A DNA stretch of 64,000 bases, from contig NZ_CP059896.1 of the NCBI RefSeq assembly GCF_014126615.1, positions 444,501 through 508,500 of the forward strand, written 5' to 3'. The notes beneath the pieces were generated by a model. That model saw nothing but the letters and a program-made list of their open reading frames with translations, made no database searches and had not been told where the DNA came from. Source of the stretch: Ciceribacter thiooxidans. GTDB lineage: Bacteria; Pseudomonadota; Alphaproteobacteria; Rhizobiales; Rhizobiaceae. Made by a program: the position numbers and the translations under genes. Numbering within the stretch: position 1 is the stretch's first letter; the number at the start of each line of letters is the position of its first letter. Shown piece by piece: positions 17,863 through 27,353 of this stretch.

Positions 17863-17902
17863 CGCCGCGGTGCCATCATGCGCCGCGGCGTTTCTCGTTT
17901 TC
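17863..17902 (+). terminator. Probable terminator after ecfG
   Basis: CGCCGCGG, a 12-base loop, CCGCGGCG, then TTTCTCGTTTTC. It lies 26 bases past the ecfG stop. The rest of the 216-base gap up to 18053 holds a second hairpin (CCCCGAAG, 8-base loop, CTTCGGGG at 18001-18024) that may end the minus-strand DUF1328 transcript, but no gene. Confidence 0.6.
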
Positions 17903-18053
17903 AGGATCCGGCTGAAACTCGTCCTACGCGTTCAAACGTCCGCGACGGCTCCGCGCGACAAACTTCCAAGCGCGGGCGGCGATATGCTCAAGACCGAAAG
18001 CCCCGAAGCCCGCGGACTTCGGGGAGATCTTCGGGAGCTTGCCAGTCGGATCG

Positions 18054-18218
18054 TCAGGCGACGATGACGATGCCGGTGAAGAAGGCGATGATCAACACCA
18101 CCAGAACGATGAAGATCAGGATCCGTGCGACGGTCGCGGATGCACCGGCCACGCCGCGGAACCCGAGCAGGCTGGCGACGCCGGCAATCAGCAGGAATAT
18201 CAAAATCCATTTCAGCAC
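18054..18218 (-). CDS. DUF1328 small membrane protein, copy 2
   Basis: 54 aa, same length and plan as copy 1: two helices (LKWILIFLLIAGVASLLGF and VARILIFIVLVVLIIAFF) around GVAGASATV. The start is GTG with GGAGG six bases upstream. A GGAAC-N16-CATT element 30 bases upstream is probably its EcfG promoter. The two copies flank nepR-ecfG, suggesting local duplication inside the stress island. Confidence 0.88.
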   Translation of the reverse strand: MLKWILIFLLIAGVASLLGFRGVAGASATVARILIFIVLVVLIIAFFTGIVIVA

Positions 18219-18247
18219 GATGGGCCTCCTTCTTCGATTGCGGAGTA

Positions 18248-18272
18248 AATGGTCGGTCGGCAAATTTGTTCC
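18248..18272 (-). promoter_or_regulatory. Probable EcfG promoter of DUF1328 copy 2
   Basis: On the minus strand: GGAAC, 16 bases, CATT (one mismatch to CGTT), ending 29 bases before the GTG start. Confidence 0.55.
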
Positions 18273-18500
18273 CGTGCAAGAACAAGCGCAAATTTCGCAT
18301 TCGGTGGACGGATTGGTCGCTGAACGGCCTTTCGGGCAGGTCATTTCTTCGCTATGGCCGAAGATCGGTGCATTCCTGCAGGACGATGCGCCGGCAGGGT
18401 TGGAAAAAGGCTGCAATGATCTGGACAGAACGGTCCGGTTCTGATCGTGTTTCAACACGAAATCAGGACGGGATTTCTGGGACGCGAAGGGGAGACTGGC

Positions 18501-19946
18501 TTGAAGATAGGTTCGCCAAAGGAAGTGTTCGAGGGGGAAGCGCGCGTGGCGATGACGCCGGACAGCGCGACGCAGCTCCGTAAACTGGGTTATGATTGCG
18601 TCATCGAAAGCGGCGCCGGCAAGGCCGCCGGCTTCTCTGACGACGCCTATCGCGCAGCCGGGGTCGATATCGTCGACAGCGCCGAAGCGCTCTACGCGAC
18701 CGCCGACGTGATTGCCAAGGTGCGCCCGCCGGAAACGGCGGAGGCCGAGCGGCTCACCACCGGCAAGACGCTGATCTCCTTCTTCTATCCGGCGCAGAAC
18801 AAGGCATTGCTCGATCTCTGCAAGGACAAGGGCGCCAACGTCATCGCGATGGACATGGTGCCGCGCATCAGCCGCGCGCAGAAGATGGATGCGCTCTCCT
18901 CGATGGCCAATATCGCCGGCTATCGTGCAGTGATCGAGGCCGGCAACAATTTCGGCCGCTTTTTCACCGGGCAGGTGACGGCTGCCGGCAAGATTCCGCC
19001 GGCCAAGGTATTAGTGATCGGCGCGGGCGTTGCCGGTCTTGCTGCCGTCGGCACCAGTGTTTCGCTCGGTGCGATCACCTACGCCTTCGACGTTCGTCCG
19101 GAAGTGGCCGAACAGATCGAATCGATGGGCGCCGAGTTCGTCTTCCTGGACTTCACCGACCAGCAGCAGGACGGTGCGGCAACCGGCGGTTACGCCGCCC
19201 CGTCGTCGCCGGAGTTCCGCGAAGCCCAGCTCAAGAAGTTCCGCGAGATCGCCCCTGAGATCGACATCGTCATCACGACGGCGCTGATCCCCGGCCGCGA
19301 CGCGCCGAAGCTCTGGCTCGCCGACATGGTGGCGGCGATGAAGCCGGGTTCGGTGGTCGTCGACCTCGCGGCCGAGCGCGGCGGCAACTGCGACCTGACG
19401 GTCGCCGACCAGCGGATCGTGTCCGACAACGGCGTGATCGTCATCGGCTACACGGATTTCCCGAGCCGCATGGCGGCCCAGGCTTCGACGCTATACTCGA
19501 CCAACGTCCGTCACATGATGACGGACCTGACGCCCGGCAAGGACGGCAAGCTCGTCCACAATATGGAAGACGACGTCATCCGTGGGGCGACGGTGGCATT
19601 CGAGGGCGAGATCACCTATCCGCCGCCGCCGCCGAAGATCCAGGCGATCGCGGCGCAGAAGCCGAAGGAAAAGCCCAGGGAGCTGACGCCCGAGGAGAGG
19701 CGCGCGCAGGAGGTCGCCGCCTTCAAGGCGCAGACCCGCAACCAGGTGGCGATGCTCGCCGGCGGCGGTGCGCTGATCCTGCTTGCCGGCCTCTACGCGC
19801 CGGCAAGCTTCATGAGCCACTTCATTGTCTTCGTTCTTTCGTGCTTCGTCGGCTTCCAGGTCATCTGGAATGTTTCGCACTCGCTGCATACCCCGCTGAT
19901 GGCGGTCACCAACGCGATCTCGTCGATCATCATCCTCGGGCGCTGA
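18501..19946 (+). CDS. pntA: NAD(P) transhydrogenase subunit alpha (frame broken before last helix)
   Basis: 481 aa. Domain I (NAD(H)-binding, residues 1-380) starts [21 protein letters not shown] and contains [17 protein letters not shown] linker and three membrane helices (from [15 protein letters not shown] to [11 protein letters not shown]) follow. With PntB it couples hydride transfer from NADH to NADP to proton flow. The start is TTG with GGGGAG six bases upstream. The frame stops exactly where the fourth helix of E. coli-type PntA should continue; that helix is in the next, overlapping frame. One extra G at 19938-19940 would join them into a 524-aa protein, close to the E. coli length. 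Confidence 0.9.
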   Translation: MKIGSPKEVFEGEARVAMTPDSATQLRKLGYDCVIESGAGKAAGFSDDAYRAAGVDIVDSAEALYATADVIAKVRPPETAEAERLTTGKTLISFFYPAQNKALLDLCKDKGANVIAMDMVPRISRAQKMDALSSMANIAGYRAVIEAGNNFGRFFTGQVTAAGKIPPAKVLVIGAGVAGLAAVGTSVSLGAITYAFDVRPEVAEQIESMGAEFVFLDFTDQQQDGAATGGYAAPSSPEFREAQLKKFREIAPEIDIVITTALIPGRDAPKLWLADMVAAMKPGSVVVDLAAERGGNCDLTVADQRIVSDNGVIVIGYTDFPSRMAAQASTLYSTNVRHMMTDLTPGKDGKLVHNMEDDVIRGATVAFEGEITYPPPPPKIQAIAAQKPKEKPRELTPEERRAQEVAAFKAQTRNQVAMLAGGGALILLAGLYAPASFMSHFIVFVLSCFVGFQVIWNVSHSLHTPLMAVTNAISSIIILGR

Positions 19947-20074
19947 TGCAGATCGGCTCCAGCAATTTCCTCGTGATCGTGCTCGGCGCGCTCTCGGTGT
20001 TCATGGCCGGGATCAACATCTTCGGTGGCTTCATGGTCACCCGGCGCATGCTCGCCATGTTCCAGAAGTCGTAA
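19946..20074 (+). CDS. PntA C-terminal helix in shifted frame (42 aa)
   Basis: Encodes one membrane helix and the family's C-terminus ([20 protein letters not shown]). This corresponds to the end of E. coli PntA. Its ATG overlaps the upstream TGA (TGATG), so it could be a real coupled mini-gene. More likely it is the tail of pntA displaced by a missing G, because known split PntA proteins of alphaproteobacteria break before the first helix, not before the last. Confidence 0.7.
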   Translation: MQIGSSNFLVIVLGALSVFMAGINIFGGFMVTRRMLAMFQKS

Positions 20075-20089
20075 GGCGGGAGAGGCACG

Positions 20090-21522
20090 ATGGAATACGG
20101 ATTTACCACTGCCGCCTATGTGGTCGCGGCTGTTCTCTTCATCCTGTCGCTCGGCGGGCTTTCGGGCCAGGAGAGCGCCAAGCGCGCCGTCTGGTACGGC
20201 ATCGTCGGCATGGGGCTCGCCGTCGCGGCGACGCTTTATGGACCCGGCAAGGGCAACTGGCTCCTGTCGGCCATCATGATCGGCGCCGGTGGCGCGATCG
20301 GTTGGGTGGTCGCCAAACGCGTCCAGATGACGGAAATGCCACAGCTCGTCGCGGCCATGCACTCGCTGGTCGGTCTCGCGGCGGTGTTCATTGGCTTCAA
20401 CGCCCATATCGAACTCGGCCGCGTGCTCGCGATGGACGAGGCGAGCCGGGCATCGCTCGAAGGTTTTGCCGCGGTGCTCGCGCACAAGTCGGCGGTCGAG
20501 CAGGTCATCCTCAAGGTCGAGGTGTTCCTCGGCGTCTTCATCGGGGCGGTCACCTTCACCGGGTCCGTGGTCGCGTTCGGCAAGCTCGCCGGCCGCGTCG
20601 ACGGCAAGGCGAAGAAGCTGCCTGGAGGCCATGTCCTGAACGCCGGTGCAGCGATCCTCTCGCTCGCCCTGCTGTTCATGTATGTCGGCGGCTCGGGCGT
20701 CTGGACGATCATCCTGATGACGTTGCTCGCCTTCTTCATCGGCTATCACCTGATCATGGGCATCGGCGGCGCCGACATGCCGGTGGTCGTGTCGATGCTG
20801 AACAGCTATTCGGGCTGGGCGGCTGCCGCGATCGGCTTCTCGCTCTCGAACGACCTGCTGATCGTCGTCGGCGCGCTCGTCGGTTCGTCGGGTGCGATCC
20901 TCTCCTACATTATGTGCAAGGCAATGAACCGCTCCTTCATCTCGGTCATCCTCGGGGCTTCGGTGGCACAGCCGGTCCGCAGATGGAAGTGACCGGGGAG
21001 CAGATCGCGATCGACGCTGAAGGGGTCGCAAACGCGCTCAACGACGCGGACTCGGTCATCATCGTGCCCGGCTACGGCATGGCGGTGGCGCAGGCGCAGC
21101 AGTCGGTCTCGGAACTCACCCGCAAGCTGCGCGCAGCCGGCAAGGAAGTGCGCTTCGCCATCCATCCGGTGGCGGGTCGCCTGCCGGGCCACATGAACGT
21201 GCTGCTCGCGGAAGCGAAGGTGCCTTACGACATCGTGCTCGAGATGGACGAGATCAACGAGGACTTCCCCAACACGGACGTCGCGATCGTCATCGGCTCG
21301 AACGACATCGTCAATCCGGCCGCACAGGAAGATCCGAACTCGCCGATCGCCGGCATGCCGGTGCTGGAAGTCTGGAAGGCGAAGCAGGTCTTCGTCTCGA
21401 AGCGCGGCCAGGGTACCGGCTATTCCGGCATCGAGAACCCGCTCTTCTATAAGGAGAACACGCGGATGTTCTACGGCGACGCCAAGAAGTCGCTCGACAG
21501 CCTATTGCCGATGATCCGCTGA
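20090..21522 (+). pseudogene. pntB: NAD(P) transhydrogenase subunit beta, single-base frameshift
   Basis: Two frames together give a normal PntB of about 477 aa. The first (from ATG 20090) carries the membrane domain with about eight helices up to [10 protein letters not shown]. The second resumes [20 protein letters not shown] and holds the NADP-binding domain III ([37 protein letters not shown]). The break is at GGGG 20954-20957; a fifth G gives the expected [11 protein letters not shown]. As written, domain III is untranslated and the enzyme would be dead. The rest is fully conserved, so error or very recent mutation is likely. A strong terminator follows. Confidence 0.92.
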
Positions 21523-21538
21523 CCTTCGGCAGCGACGC

Positions 21539-21580
21539 AAAAAAGAACCGGAGCAGGGCGACCTGCTCCGGTTTTGCGTT
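21539..21580. terminator. Bidirectional terminator between pntB and uxaA
   Basis: AACCGGAGCAGG (21546-21557), loop GCGA, CCTGCTCCGGTT (21562-21573). Six A residues on the left and a T-rich stretch on the right serve both converging genes. Confidence 0.85.
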
Positions 21581-21609
21581 TCAGGGATAAGCGACGGGTA
21601 GGCGCCGTC

Positions 21610-23142
21610 TTACATGATTGCGCCGATCTGCCAGGGCACGAACTCGTTGTCGCCGAGGCCGAGTTCTTCGGACTTGGTCTTCCGGCCGGACGCGGTCGCC
21701 AGCACGTGGTCGAGGATTTCGCGGCCCTTGGCCTCGAGGGAGACGCGCTCTGTAATGATGTCGCCGCAGTTGATGTCCATGTCGTCGCGCATCTCGTTGT
21801 AGAGACGACTGCTCGTCGAGAGCTTGATCGTCGGCGCCGGCTTCGAGCCGAAGGCGGAGCCGCGGCCGGTGGTGAAGCAGACGAGCTGGGCGCCGCCGGC
21901 AATCTGTCCGGTTGCCGAAACCGGGTCGTAGCCGGGCGTATCCATGAAGACGAAGCCGGGGCCGGTGATCTTCTCGCCGTAGAGAAGGACGTCCGTCATC
22001 GGCGTGCTGCCTGCCTTCGCGGCCGCGCCGAGCGATTTTTCGAGGATGGTCGTCAGGCCCCCGAGCTTGTTGCCCGGGCTCGGATTGTTGTCCATCGAGC
22101 CATCGTTGATCCGGCAGTAGTTCTCCCACCAGGTGATGCGCTCGATGAGCTTGTCGGCGACCTCCTTCGAGGCGGCGCGGCGCAGCAGGAGCTGTTCGGC
22201 TCCATAGATCTCCGGCGTTTCGGAAAGCACGACCGTGCCGCCGAGGCCGACCAGCAGGTCGCTCGCGACACCGAGCGCCGGATTGGCGGTGATGCCGGAG
22301 AAACCGTCGGAGCCGCCGCATTGCAGCGCGAGCTTCAGTTCCGAGGCCGGGATCGGCTCGCGTTTGGCTTCGTTGATGATCGGCAAGATCTCGTGGATGT
22401 GATCGACGATGCGGCGGACGGTCTGGGTCGTGCCGCCGGTTTCCTGGATCGTCAGCGAGAAGAAGCGGCTGTCGTCGTGATCGCCGTAGAGCGCGCGCAT
22501 CCGGGCGATCTGCATCGTCTCGCAGCCGAGCCCGACGAAGACGGCGGCCGCGACGTTCGGGTGGGTCGCATAGCCCCAGAGCACGCGCTGGAGATTGTCG
22601 AAGCCCGGGCCGGTGACCGAGATCGCGCAGCCGGTGCCGTGGGCGAAGGCGGCGACGCCGTCGACGTTCGGATAGCGATCGAGGATGCCAGAGCGGTTCA
22701 CCTCGTCGGCGGCCCGCCGGATCACGGTGGCGGAACAGTTCACCGTCGCGCAGATCGCGATGAAGTTGCGGGTGCCGGCCTGGCCGTTGGCACGCCGGTA
22801 GCCCATGAAGTGCGCAGGCTCGACGGCCGGGATCGCCGCTTTCGCCTTTTCGAGATCGGCACCGATGCGATAGTCGCGGTCGTGCTCGCCGAAGGCGCAG
22901 TTGTGGGTATGGACGTGCTCGCCGGCGGCGATCGGCTGGCTGGCGAAGCCGATGATCTGGCCGAACTTGTAGACATGCTGGCCTTCCGGGATGGCGACGC
23001 GCGCGATTTTGTGGCCGCGGGCGACCGGCGTTTTCAGCGGCTCGCCAAAGCCGAGCGGCCGGCTGCCGGCCGCCACCGGATCGGTGAGGATCGCGACGTT
23101 GTCGTCAGCGTGCAGGAGAAGGGTGCCGTGGGGTTCAGTCAT
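21610..23142 (-). CDS. uxaA: Altronate dehydratase
   Basis: About 510 aa. It has the N-terminal SAF-like domain (HADDNVAILTDP) and the C-terminal UxaA/GarD catalytic domain with its Cys/His-rich motifs (ICATVNCSAT, CGGSDGFSGITANPA, SMDNNPSPGNKLGG). It dehydrates D-altronate to 2-keto-3-deoxygluconate, the galacturonate branch. Last gene of the ten-gene uronate operon, ending at a bidirectional terminator. The start overlaps the uxuA stop; MTEPHG at 23142 is taken, and an in-frame ATG at 23157 is the alternative. No separate tagaturonate reductase gene (uxaB) is visible. Confidence 0.93.
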   Translation of the reverse strand: MTEPHGTLLLHADDNVAILTDPVAAGSRPLGFGEPLKTPVARGHKIARVAIPEGQHVYKFGQIIGFASQPIAAGEHVHTHNCAFGEHDRDYRIGADLEKAKAAIPAVEPAHFMGYRRANGQAGTRNFIAICATVNCSATVIRRAADEVNRSGILDRYPNVDGVAAFAHGTGCAISVTGPGFDNLQRVLWGYATHPNVAAAVFVGLGCETMQIARMRALYGDHDDSRFFSLTIQETGGTTQTVRRIVDHIHEILPIINEAKREPIPASELKLALQCGGSDGFSGITANPALGVASDLLVGLGGTVVLSETPEIYGAEQLLLRRAASKEVADKLIERITWWENYCRINDGSMDNNPSPGNKLGGLTTILEKSLGAAAKAGSTPMTDVLLYGEKITGPGFVFMDTPGYDPVSATGQIAGGAQLVCFTTGRGSAFGSKPAPTIKLSTSSRLYNEMRDDMDINCGDIITERVSLEAKGREILDHVLATASGRKTKSEELGLGDNEFVPWQIGAIM

Positions 23143-24331
23143 AGGAAACACTTTCATGCTGGAGGGCTTTCACGATGCCCCGAAGTTCTGCAAGTCCGCG
23201 CATCCGGCCGATCAGGGGATAGCCGGGATGGGTGCCACGACCGACATCGTCCAGCAATTCGTGGCCGTGGTCGGGGCGGTAAGGGATGGAGACATCGGCA
23301 CGTCCCTCGTGCCGCCGGCGCCGTTCCTCGGCAACCAGCGCGGCAATGAGCGCGACCATGTCGGTGTCGCCGCCGAGATGGGCGGCTTCCTGGAACGAGC
23401 CGTCCGTTTCCTTCGCGACGTTGCGCAGGTGTGCGAAATGAATGCGCGGCGCGAAACGGCGGGCGATGGCCGGCACATCGTTGGCCGGATTGGCGCCGAG
23501 CGAGCCCGAACAGAGAGTGAGCCCGTTCGAGGGGCTGTCCTGGCTGGCGAGAATCCATTCGATGTCGTCGCCGGTCGAGACGATGCGCGGCAGGCCGAGG
23601 ATGTTGCGCGGCGGATCGTCCGGGTGAACGCAGAGGCGAATGCCGAATTCTTCCGCCGCGGGCACCACCTCGGCGAGGAAGCGGGCGTAGTTGGCCCTGA
23701 GTTCGTCGCGGCCGATCCCCTGATACTGCTTCAGCTTTTCCCTGAGGCCGGCGACGTCGTAACGGTCGAATGCGCCCGGCAGCCCGGCCATGATGGAGTT
23801 CAGGAGGTTCTGGCGCAGCCCCTCGCTCGAGGCCTCGTACCATTCCCTGGCGGCTTCGCGGACCTCCTCGCTGTAATCGGCTTCCGCGCCGTCCCTTTCG
23901 AGCATGAAGATCTCGAAGGCGGCCATATGCGGCTGCGAAAAGCGCAACGCCGTTCCGCCGCGTGGTGCCGGAGCGTCGAGCTGCGTGCGCGTCCAGTCGA
24001 GAAGCGGCATGAAGTTGTAGCAGACGGTCGAGATGCCGCAGGCGGCCAGGTTGCGCAGCGATTGCCGGTAGTTCGCGAAGAGCCGTTCGAGATCGCCTTC
24101 GCCGCGTTTGATGTCCTCGTGGACGGGCAGGCTCTCCACGACGTTCCAGTAGAGGCCGAGGTTGCGGTCCGCGCTGATCTCGTCCTGACGGTCGCGGATC
24201 ATTTCTTCCGGCCAGACCTCGCCGTAGGGAACCTCGTAGAGGGCGGTGACGACGCCGGTCGCGCCCGTCTGGGCGATTTCCGGCAGCGTGATCGCGTCAA
24301 ACGGTCCGTACCAGCGCCAGCTCTCGATCAT
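23135..24331 (-). CDS. uxuA: Mannonate dehydratase
   Basis: 398 aa, TIM-barrel UxuA family. Starts MIESWRWYGPFDAITL. Metal-site segments include RLCVHPDDPP, LTLCSGSLGANP, IHFAHLRNV and YRPDHGHELLDD. It converts D-mannonate to 2-keto-3-deoxygluconate in glucuronate breakdown. Its ATG overlaps the uxuB stop as ATGA and its end overlaps uxaA, so three consecutive genes are translationally coupled. Confidence 0.96.
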   Translation of the reverse strand: MIESWRWYGPFDAITLPEIAQTGATGVVTALYEVPYGEVWPEEMIRDRQDEISADRNLGLYWNVVESLPVHEDIKRGEGDLERLFANYRQSLRNLAACGISTVCYNFMPLLDWTRTQLDAPAPRGGTALRFSQPHMAAFEIFMLERDGAEADYSEEVREAAREWYEASSEGLRQNLLNSIMAGLPGAFDRYDVAGLREKLKQYQGIGRDELRANYARFLAEVVPAAEEFGIRLCVHPDDPPRNILGLPRIVSTGDDIEWILASQDSPSNGLTLCSGSLGANPANDVPAIARRFAPRIHFAHLRNVAKETDGSFQEAAHLGGDTDMVALIAALVAEERRRRHEGRADVSIPYRPDHGHELLDDVGRGTHPGYPLIGRMRGLAELRGIVKALQHESVSYD

Positions 24332-25791
24332 GCACCGACCTCCTCCACCATGCGTGCGGCTCCCTTTTCAAGCAAACCGGCATATGCCTTGGCAAGCGTC
24401 GCGTGAAAATCCTCGTTTCCGGCAAGCGCCGGAGGGAAGATCTCTGTGGCCCCGAGGAGTGCCGCGACCTTGCCGTCGGCGCCGTTTGCGGCGTCGCTGA
24501 GGCTCTTCAGACGTGCAGCGAGCGGATCGCGCACGTCGATCTGGTTTCCCGTCTCGTCCTCGCCGCCGACATAGCGCATCCATGCGGCGACCGCGAGCGC
24601 CAGTCCGGCGAAAGGCCGTCCGGCCTTCAGGTTCTCGGCGACCGTCGAGAGAATGCGCTGCGGCAGCTTCTGCGAACCGTCCATGGCGATCTGCCAGGTC
24701 CGGTGGCGGATCGCCGGGTTCGAATAGCGCTCGAAGAGCGCATCGGTATAGGCGGAGAGGCTAACCCCTTCCGGTGCTTCGAGGCCGGGCACGATCTCCT
24801 CGCGCCAGAGCCGCTTGCAGAACCTTGCAAACGAGGGATCGGCGACCGTGTCGCTGATCGTCTCGTGTCCCGCGAGATAGCCGAGATAGGCGAGGGAGGA
24901 GTGGGTGCCGTTGAGACAGCGAAGCTTCATGTGTTCGAACGGCGTCACGTCGCTGACCAGCTGCACGCCGACCGCGCCGAGATCGGGGCGCGCGCCGTCG
25001 ACGAAGTGGTCTTCGACCACCCATTGGCGAAAGGGCTCGTGCATGACCGGCGAAAGGTCGAGGACGCCGGTCATCGCCGCCAGCCGTTCGATATCTTCCG
25101 GTTTGGTCGCCGGCACGATCCGGTCGACCATCGTCGAGGGGAACGCGCCTTCCGTGGAAATCCAGTCGGCAAGCGCGGGATCGATGAGGCCTGCAAGCTC
25201 GATGACGACGCCTTTCACCACCTTGCCGTTTTCCGGAAGGTTGTCGCAGCAGAGCACGGTGAAGGGGCGCAGGCCGGCGTTTCGCCGGCGCTCCAGCGCC
25301 CGCACCAGATAACCGACCGCCGAAAGCGGCGCGTCCGGATGCGCAAGGTCGTGGACGATGTCGGGATGCTGGCGGTTGAGCCGGCCCGTCGAGGGTTCGT
25401 GACAATATCCCTTTTCGGTGACCGTCAGCGTGACGATCCGGATTGCCGGATCGCTCATCGCGGCGAGTACCGCCTGCGGATCGTCGCGGGCGACCAGCAC
25501 GCGGTCGACGGCGGTGATGACGCGGGGCGTCTCGCCTTCGGGGCCGAGTTCGAGCGCGGTATAGACATAATCCTGCGGCGCCAGCAAGTCCCGCTGGTCG
25601 GGTCGCACCAGGCTGACGCCGATGATGCCCCAGTCGCCGCCGGACTTCTCCATGGCCTCGGAAACATAGACTGCACCATGGGCCCTGAAGAAGGCACCGA
25701 GGCCGAGATGGACGATACCGGGCCGCGGGCGCTTGCCGTCCGGCCGGTGGAGACGGGGAAGATCAGCGGGCAAGCCAGCCTCCGTCGACAT
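24328..25791 (-). CDS. uxuB: D-mannonate oxidoreductase (fructuronate reductase, mannitol dehydrogenase family)
   Basis: About 487 aa. N-terminal NAD site GIVHLGLGAFFRAH. Polyol dehydrogenase signatures include CCDNLPENGKV and, near the active site, KLRCLNGTHSSLAYLGYL. It reduces fructuronate to mannonate. With no uxaB nearby, it may also serve tagaturonate, which is inference. ATG 25791 (MSTEAG) overlaps the kduD end by 29 bases; ATG 25806 is an alternative. The frame stays open far upstream but inside kduD. Confidence 0.92.
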   Translation of the reverse strand: MSTEAGLPADLPRLHRPDGKRPRPGIVHLGLGAFFRAHGAVYVSEAMEKSGGDWGIIGVSLVRPDQRDLLAPQDYVYTALELGPEGETPRVITAVDRVLVARDDPQAVLAAMSDPAIRIVTLTVTEKGYCHEPSTGRLNRQHPDIVHDLAHPDAPLSAVGYLVRALERRRNAGLRPFTVLCCDNLPENGKVVKGVVIELAGLIDPALADWISTEGAFPSTMVDRIVPATKPEDIERLAAMTGVLDLSPVMHEPFRQWVVEDHFVDGARPDLGAVGVQLVSDVTPFEHMKLRCLNGTHSSLAYLGYLAGHETISDTVADPSFARFCKRLWREEIVPGLEAPEGVSLSAYTDALFERYSNPAIRHRTWQIAMDGSQKLPQRILSTVAENLKAGRPFAGLALAVAAWMRYVGGEDETGNQIDVRDPLAARLKSLSDAANGADGKVAALLGATEIFPPALAGNEDFHATLAKAYAGLLEKGAARMVEEVGA

Positions 25792-26512
25792 TGAGGATTG
25801 CACCATGGATGTATTTTGCCGCCGGCGAGGCGAGGAAGACGGCCGCACCGCCGATGTCCTCCGGGTCGCCCCAGCGGCCGGCCGGAATGCGATCGAGGAT
25901 CGCCTTGCTCCGGTCCGGATCGGCGCGCAGTGCCTCGGTGTTGTTGGTGGCGATGTAGCCGGGGGCAATCGCGTTGACGTTGATCCCCTTCGCTGCCCAT
26001 TCGTTGGCGAGAAGCTTGGTGAGGCCTGCCACGCCGCTCTTCGACGCGGTGTAGGAAGCGACCCGGATGCCGCCCTGGAAGGAGAGCATCGAGGCGATGT
26101 TGATGATCCGCCCGGTGGCGCCACGGGCAAGGATCGAGCGCGCGAAGGCCTGGCTCAGGAAGAAGACGGCCTTCAGGTTCACGTCCATAACCTCGTCCCA
26201 GTCGGCTTCAGTGAAATCGACGGCGTCGGCGCGGCGGATGATGCCGGCATTGTTGACGAGAATGTCGACCGGGACCGCGAGCGTCTCGATGGCACTCGCT
26301 GCGGCGATCGGGTCGGAAAGGTCGATCGCGAGGCCCTCGGCCCTGCCGCCTGCGCTGGTGATGAGATCGACCGTCTCGGTGACGGCGGACCGGCCGGCAC
26401 AGACGACATCGGCGCCGGCATCGGCGAGCGAGCGGGCGATGGCCTGACCGATGCCGGTATTGGCGCCGGTGACGAGCGCACGCTTTCCGGCAAGGGAAAA
26501 TATAGCGCTCAT
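25763..26512 (-). CDS. kduD: 2-dehydro-3-deoxy-D-gluconate 5-dehydrogenase (SDR)
   Basis: 249 aa classical SDR: cofactor loop TGANTGIGQAIA, NNAG, catalytic Ser and YxxxK in SYTASKSG, and the typical KduD ending VDGGWLAR. It reduces 2,5-diketo-3-deoxygluconate to 2-keto-3-deoxygluconate, after KduI. Its ATG overlaps the kduI stop (ATGA). Confidence 0.92.
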   Translation of the reverse strand: MSAIFSLAGKRALVTGANTGIGQAIARSLADAGADVVCAGRSAVTETVDLITSAGGRAEGLAIDLSDPIAAASAIETLAVPVDILVNNAGIIRRADAVDFTEADWDEVMDVNLKAVFFLSQAFARSILARGATGRIINIASMLSFQGGIRVASYTASKSGVAGLTKLLANEWAAKGINVNAIAPGYIATNNTEALRADPDRSKAILDRIPAGRWGDPEDIGGAAVFLASPAAKYIHGAILNVDGGWLAR

Positions 26513-27330
26513 CGCAGCGTCTCCATCGAGACCATTTCGACGTCCCTGTAGTCGACGTTGTCGCCGGCCATCGCCCAGATGAAGGTATAGGCGCCGGTGC
26601 CTGCGCCGCTGTGGATCGACCACGGCGGGGAAATCGCGCCTTCCTCGTTCTTCAGGACAAGATGGCGGGTTTCGTCAGGCTCGCCCATCATGTGGAAGAC
26701 GCGCTGGTTCTCGGCGAGATCGAAATAGAGATAGGCCTCCATGCGGCGGTCGTGGACGTGCGCCGGCATGGTGTTCCAGATGGAGCCCTTCGCGAGCTTG
26801 GTCATGCCGACGACGAGCTGGCAGGAGGTCATCACGTCCGGATGGACGAACTGGTAGATGGTGCGCTCGTTGGAGGTCTCCTGGGCGCCGAGCGACATGT
26901 TCGCCGCCTCGTCGATGCGGATGAGGCGCGACGGATAGGTATGATGGGCGGGTGCCGAAAGGATGTAGAAGCGGCCGTCGCCAGCAAAGGTGACGGGCCC
27001 AGAGCCCATGCCGAGATAGAGCATGTCGCCCTTCGCCATCACATACTCGCCGTCGGCCAGCACCGTGCCTTCGCCGCCGATGTTGACGATCACCATTTCG
27101 CGGCGGTCGAGGATCGAGGCGGTGCCGCAGGGCTTCACCTCGTCGAGGACGAGGCTTCCGCCTTCCGGAACTGCGCCGCCGACGATCATGCGATCGTAAT
27201 GGGTGTAGATGAGCCTGATTTCGCCCTGTCTGAAGATGTCACCGACATGGAAGTTCTTCCGAAGTGCCGCCGTGTCGAAGGCCTTGGCGGTTTGCGGATC
27301 GATGGCGTGGCGGATTTCAACGCTGAGCAT
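26509..27330 (-). CDS. kduI: 5-dehydro-4-deoxy-D-glucuronate isomerase
   Basis: 273 aa cupin-type KduI. Starts MLSVEIRHAIDPQTAKAF. Zinc-site region NTMPAHVHDRRMEAYLYF and a later His in PPWSIHSGAGTGAYTFIW, all conserved in the family. It isomerises 4-deoxy-L-threo-5-hexosulose uronate, the product of unsaturated uronates from pectin, alginate-like or glycosaminoglycan oligomers, to the KduD substrate. It lies 23 bases after kdgF in the operon. Confidence 0.95.
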   Translation of the reverse strand: MLSVEIRHAIDPQTAKAFDTAALRKNFHVGDIFRQGEIRLIYTHYDRMIVGGAVPEGGSLVLDEVKPCGTASILDRREMVIVNIGGEGTVLADGEYVMAKGDMLYLGMGSGPVTFAGDGRFYILSAPAHHTYPSRLIRIDEAANMSLGAQETSNERTIYQFVHPDVMTSCQLVVGMTKLAKGSIWNTMPAHVHDRRMEAYLYFDLAENQRVFHMMGEPDETRHLVLKNEEGAISPPWSIHSGAGTGAYTFIWAMAGDNVDYRDVEMVSMETLR

Positions 27331-27353
27331 GGCTCACTCCTTCTTCGTATCGG

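Noticed and set aside
20940..20965. Programmed ribosomal frameshift in pntB
   Set aside because: No X-XXY-YYZ slippery heptamer or downstream pseudoknot was evident, and three other genes show the same G-tract lesion.
24328..26130. 600-codon version of uxuB
   Set aside because: The extension lies inside kduD in another frame; the family N-terminus begins at 25791-25806.
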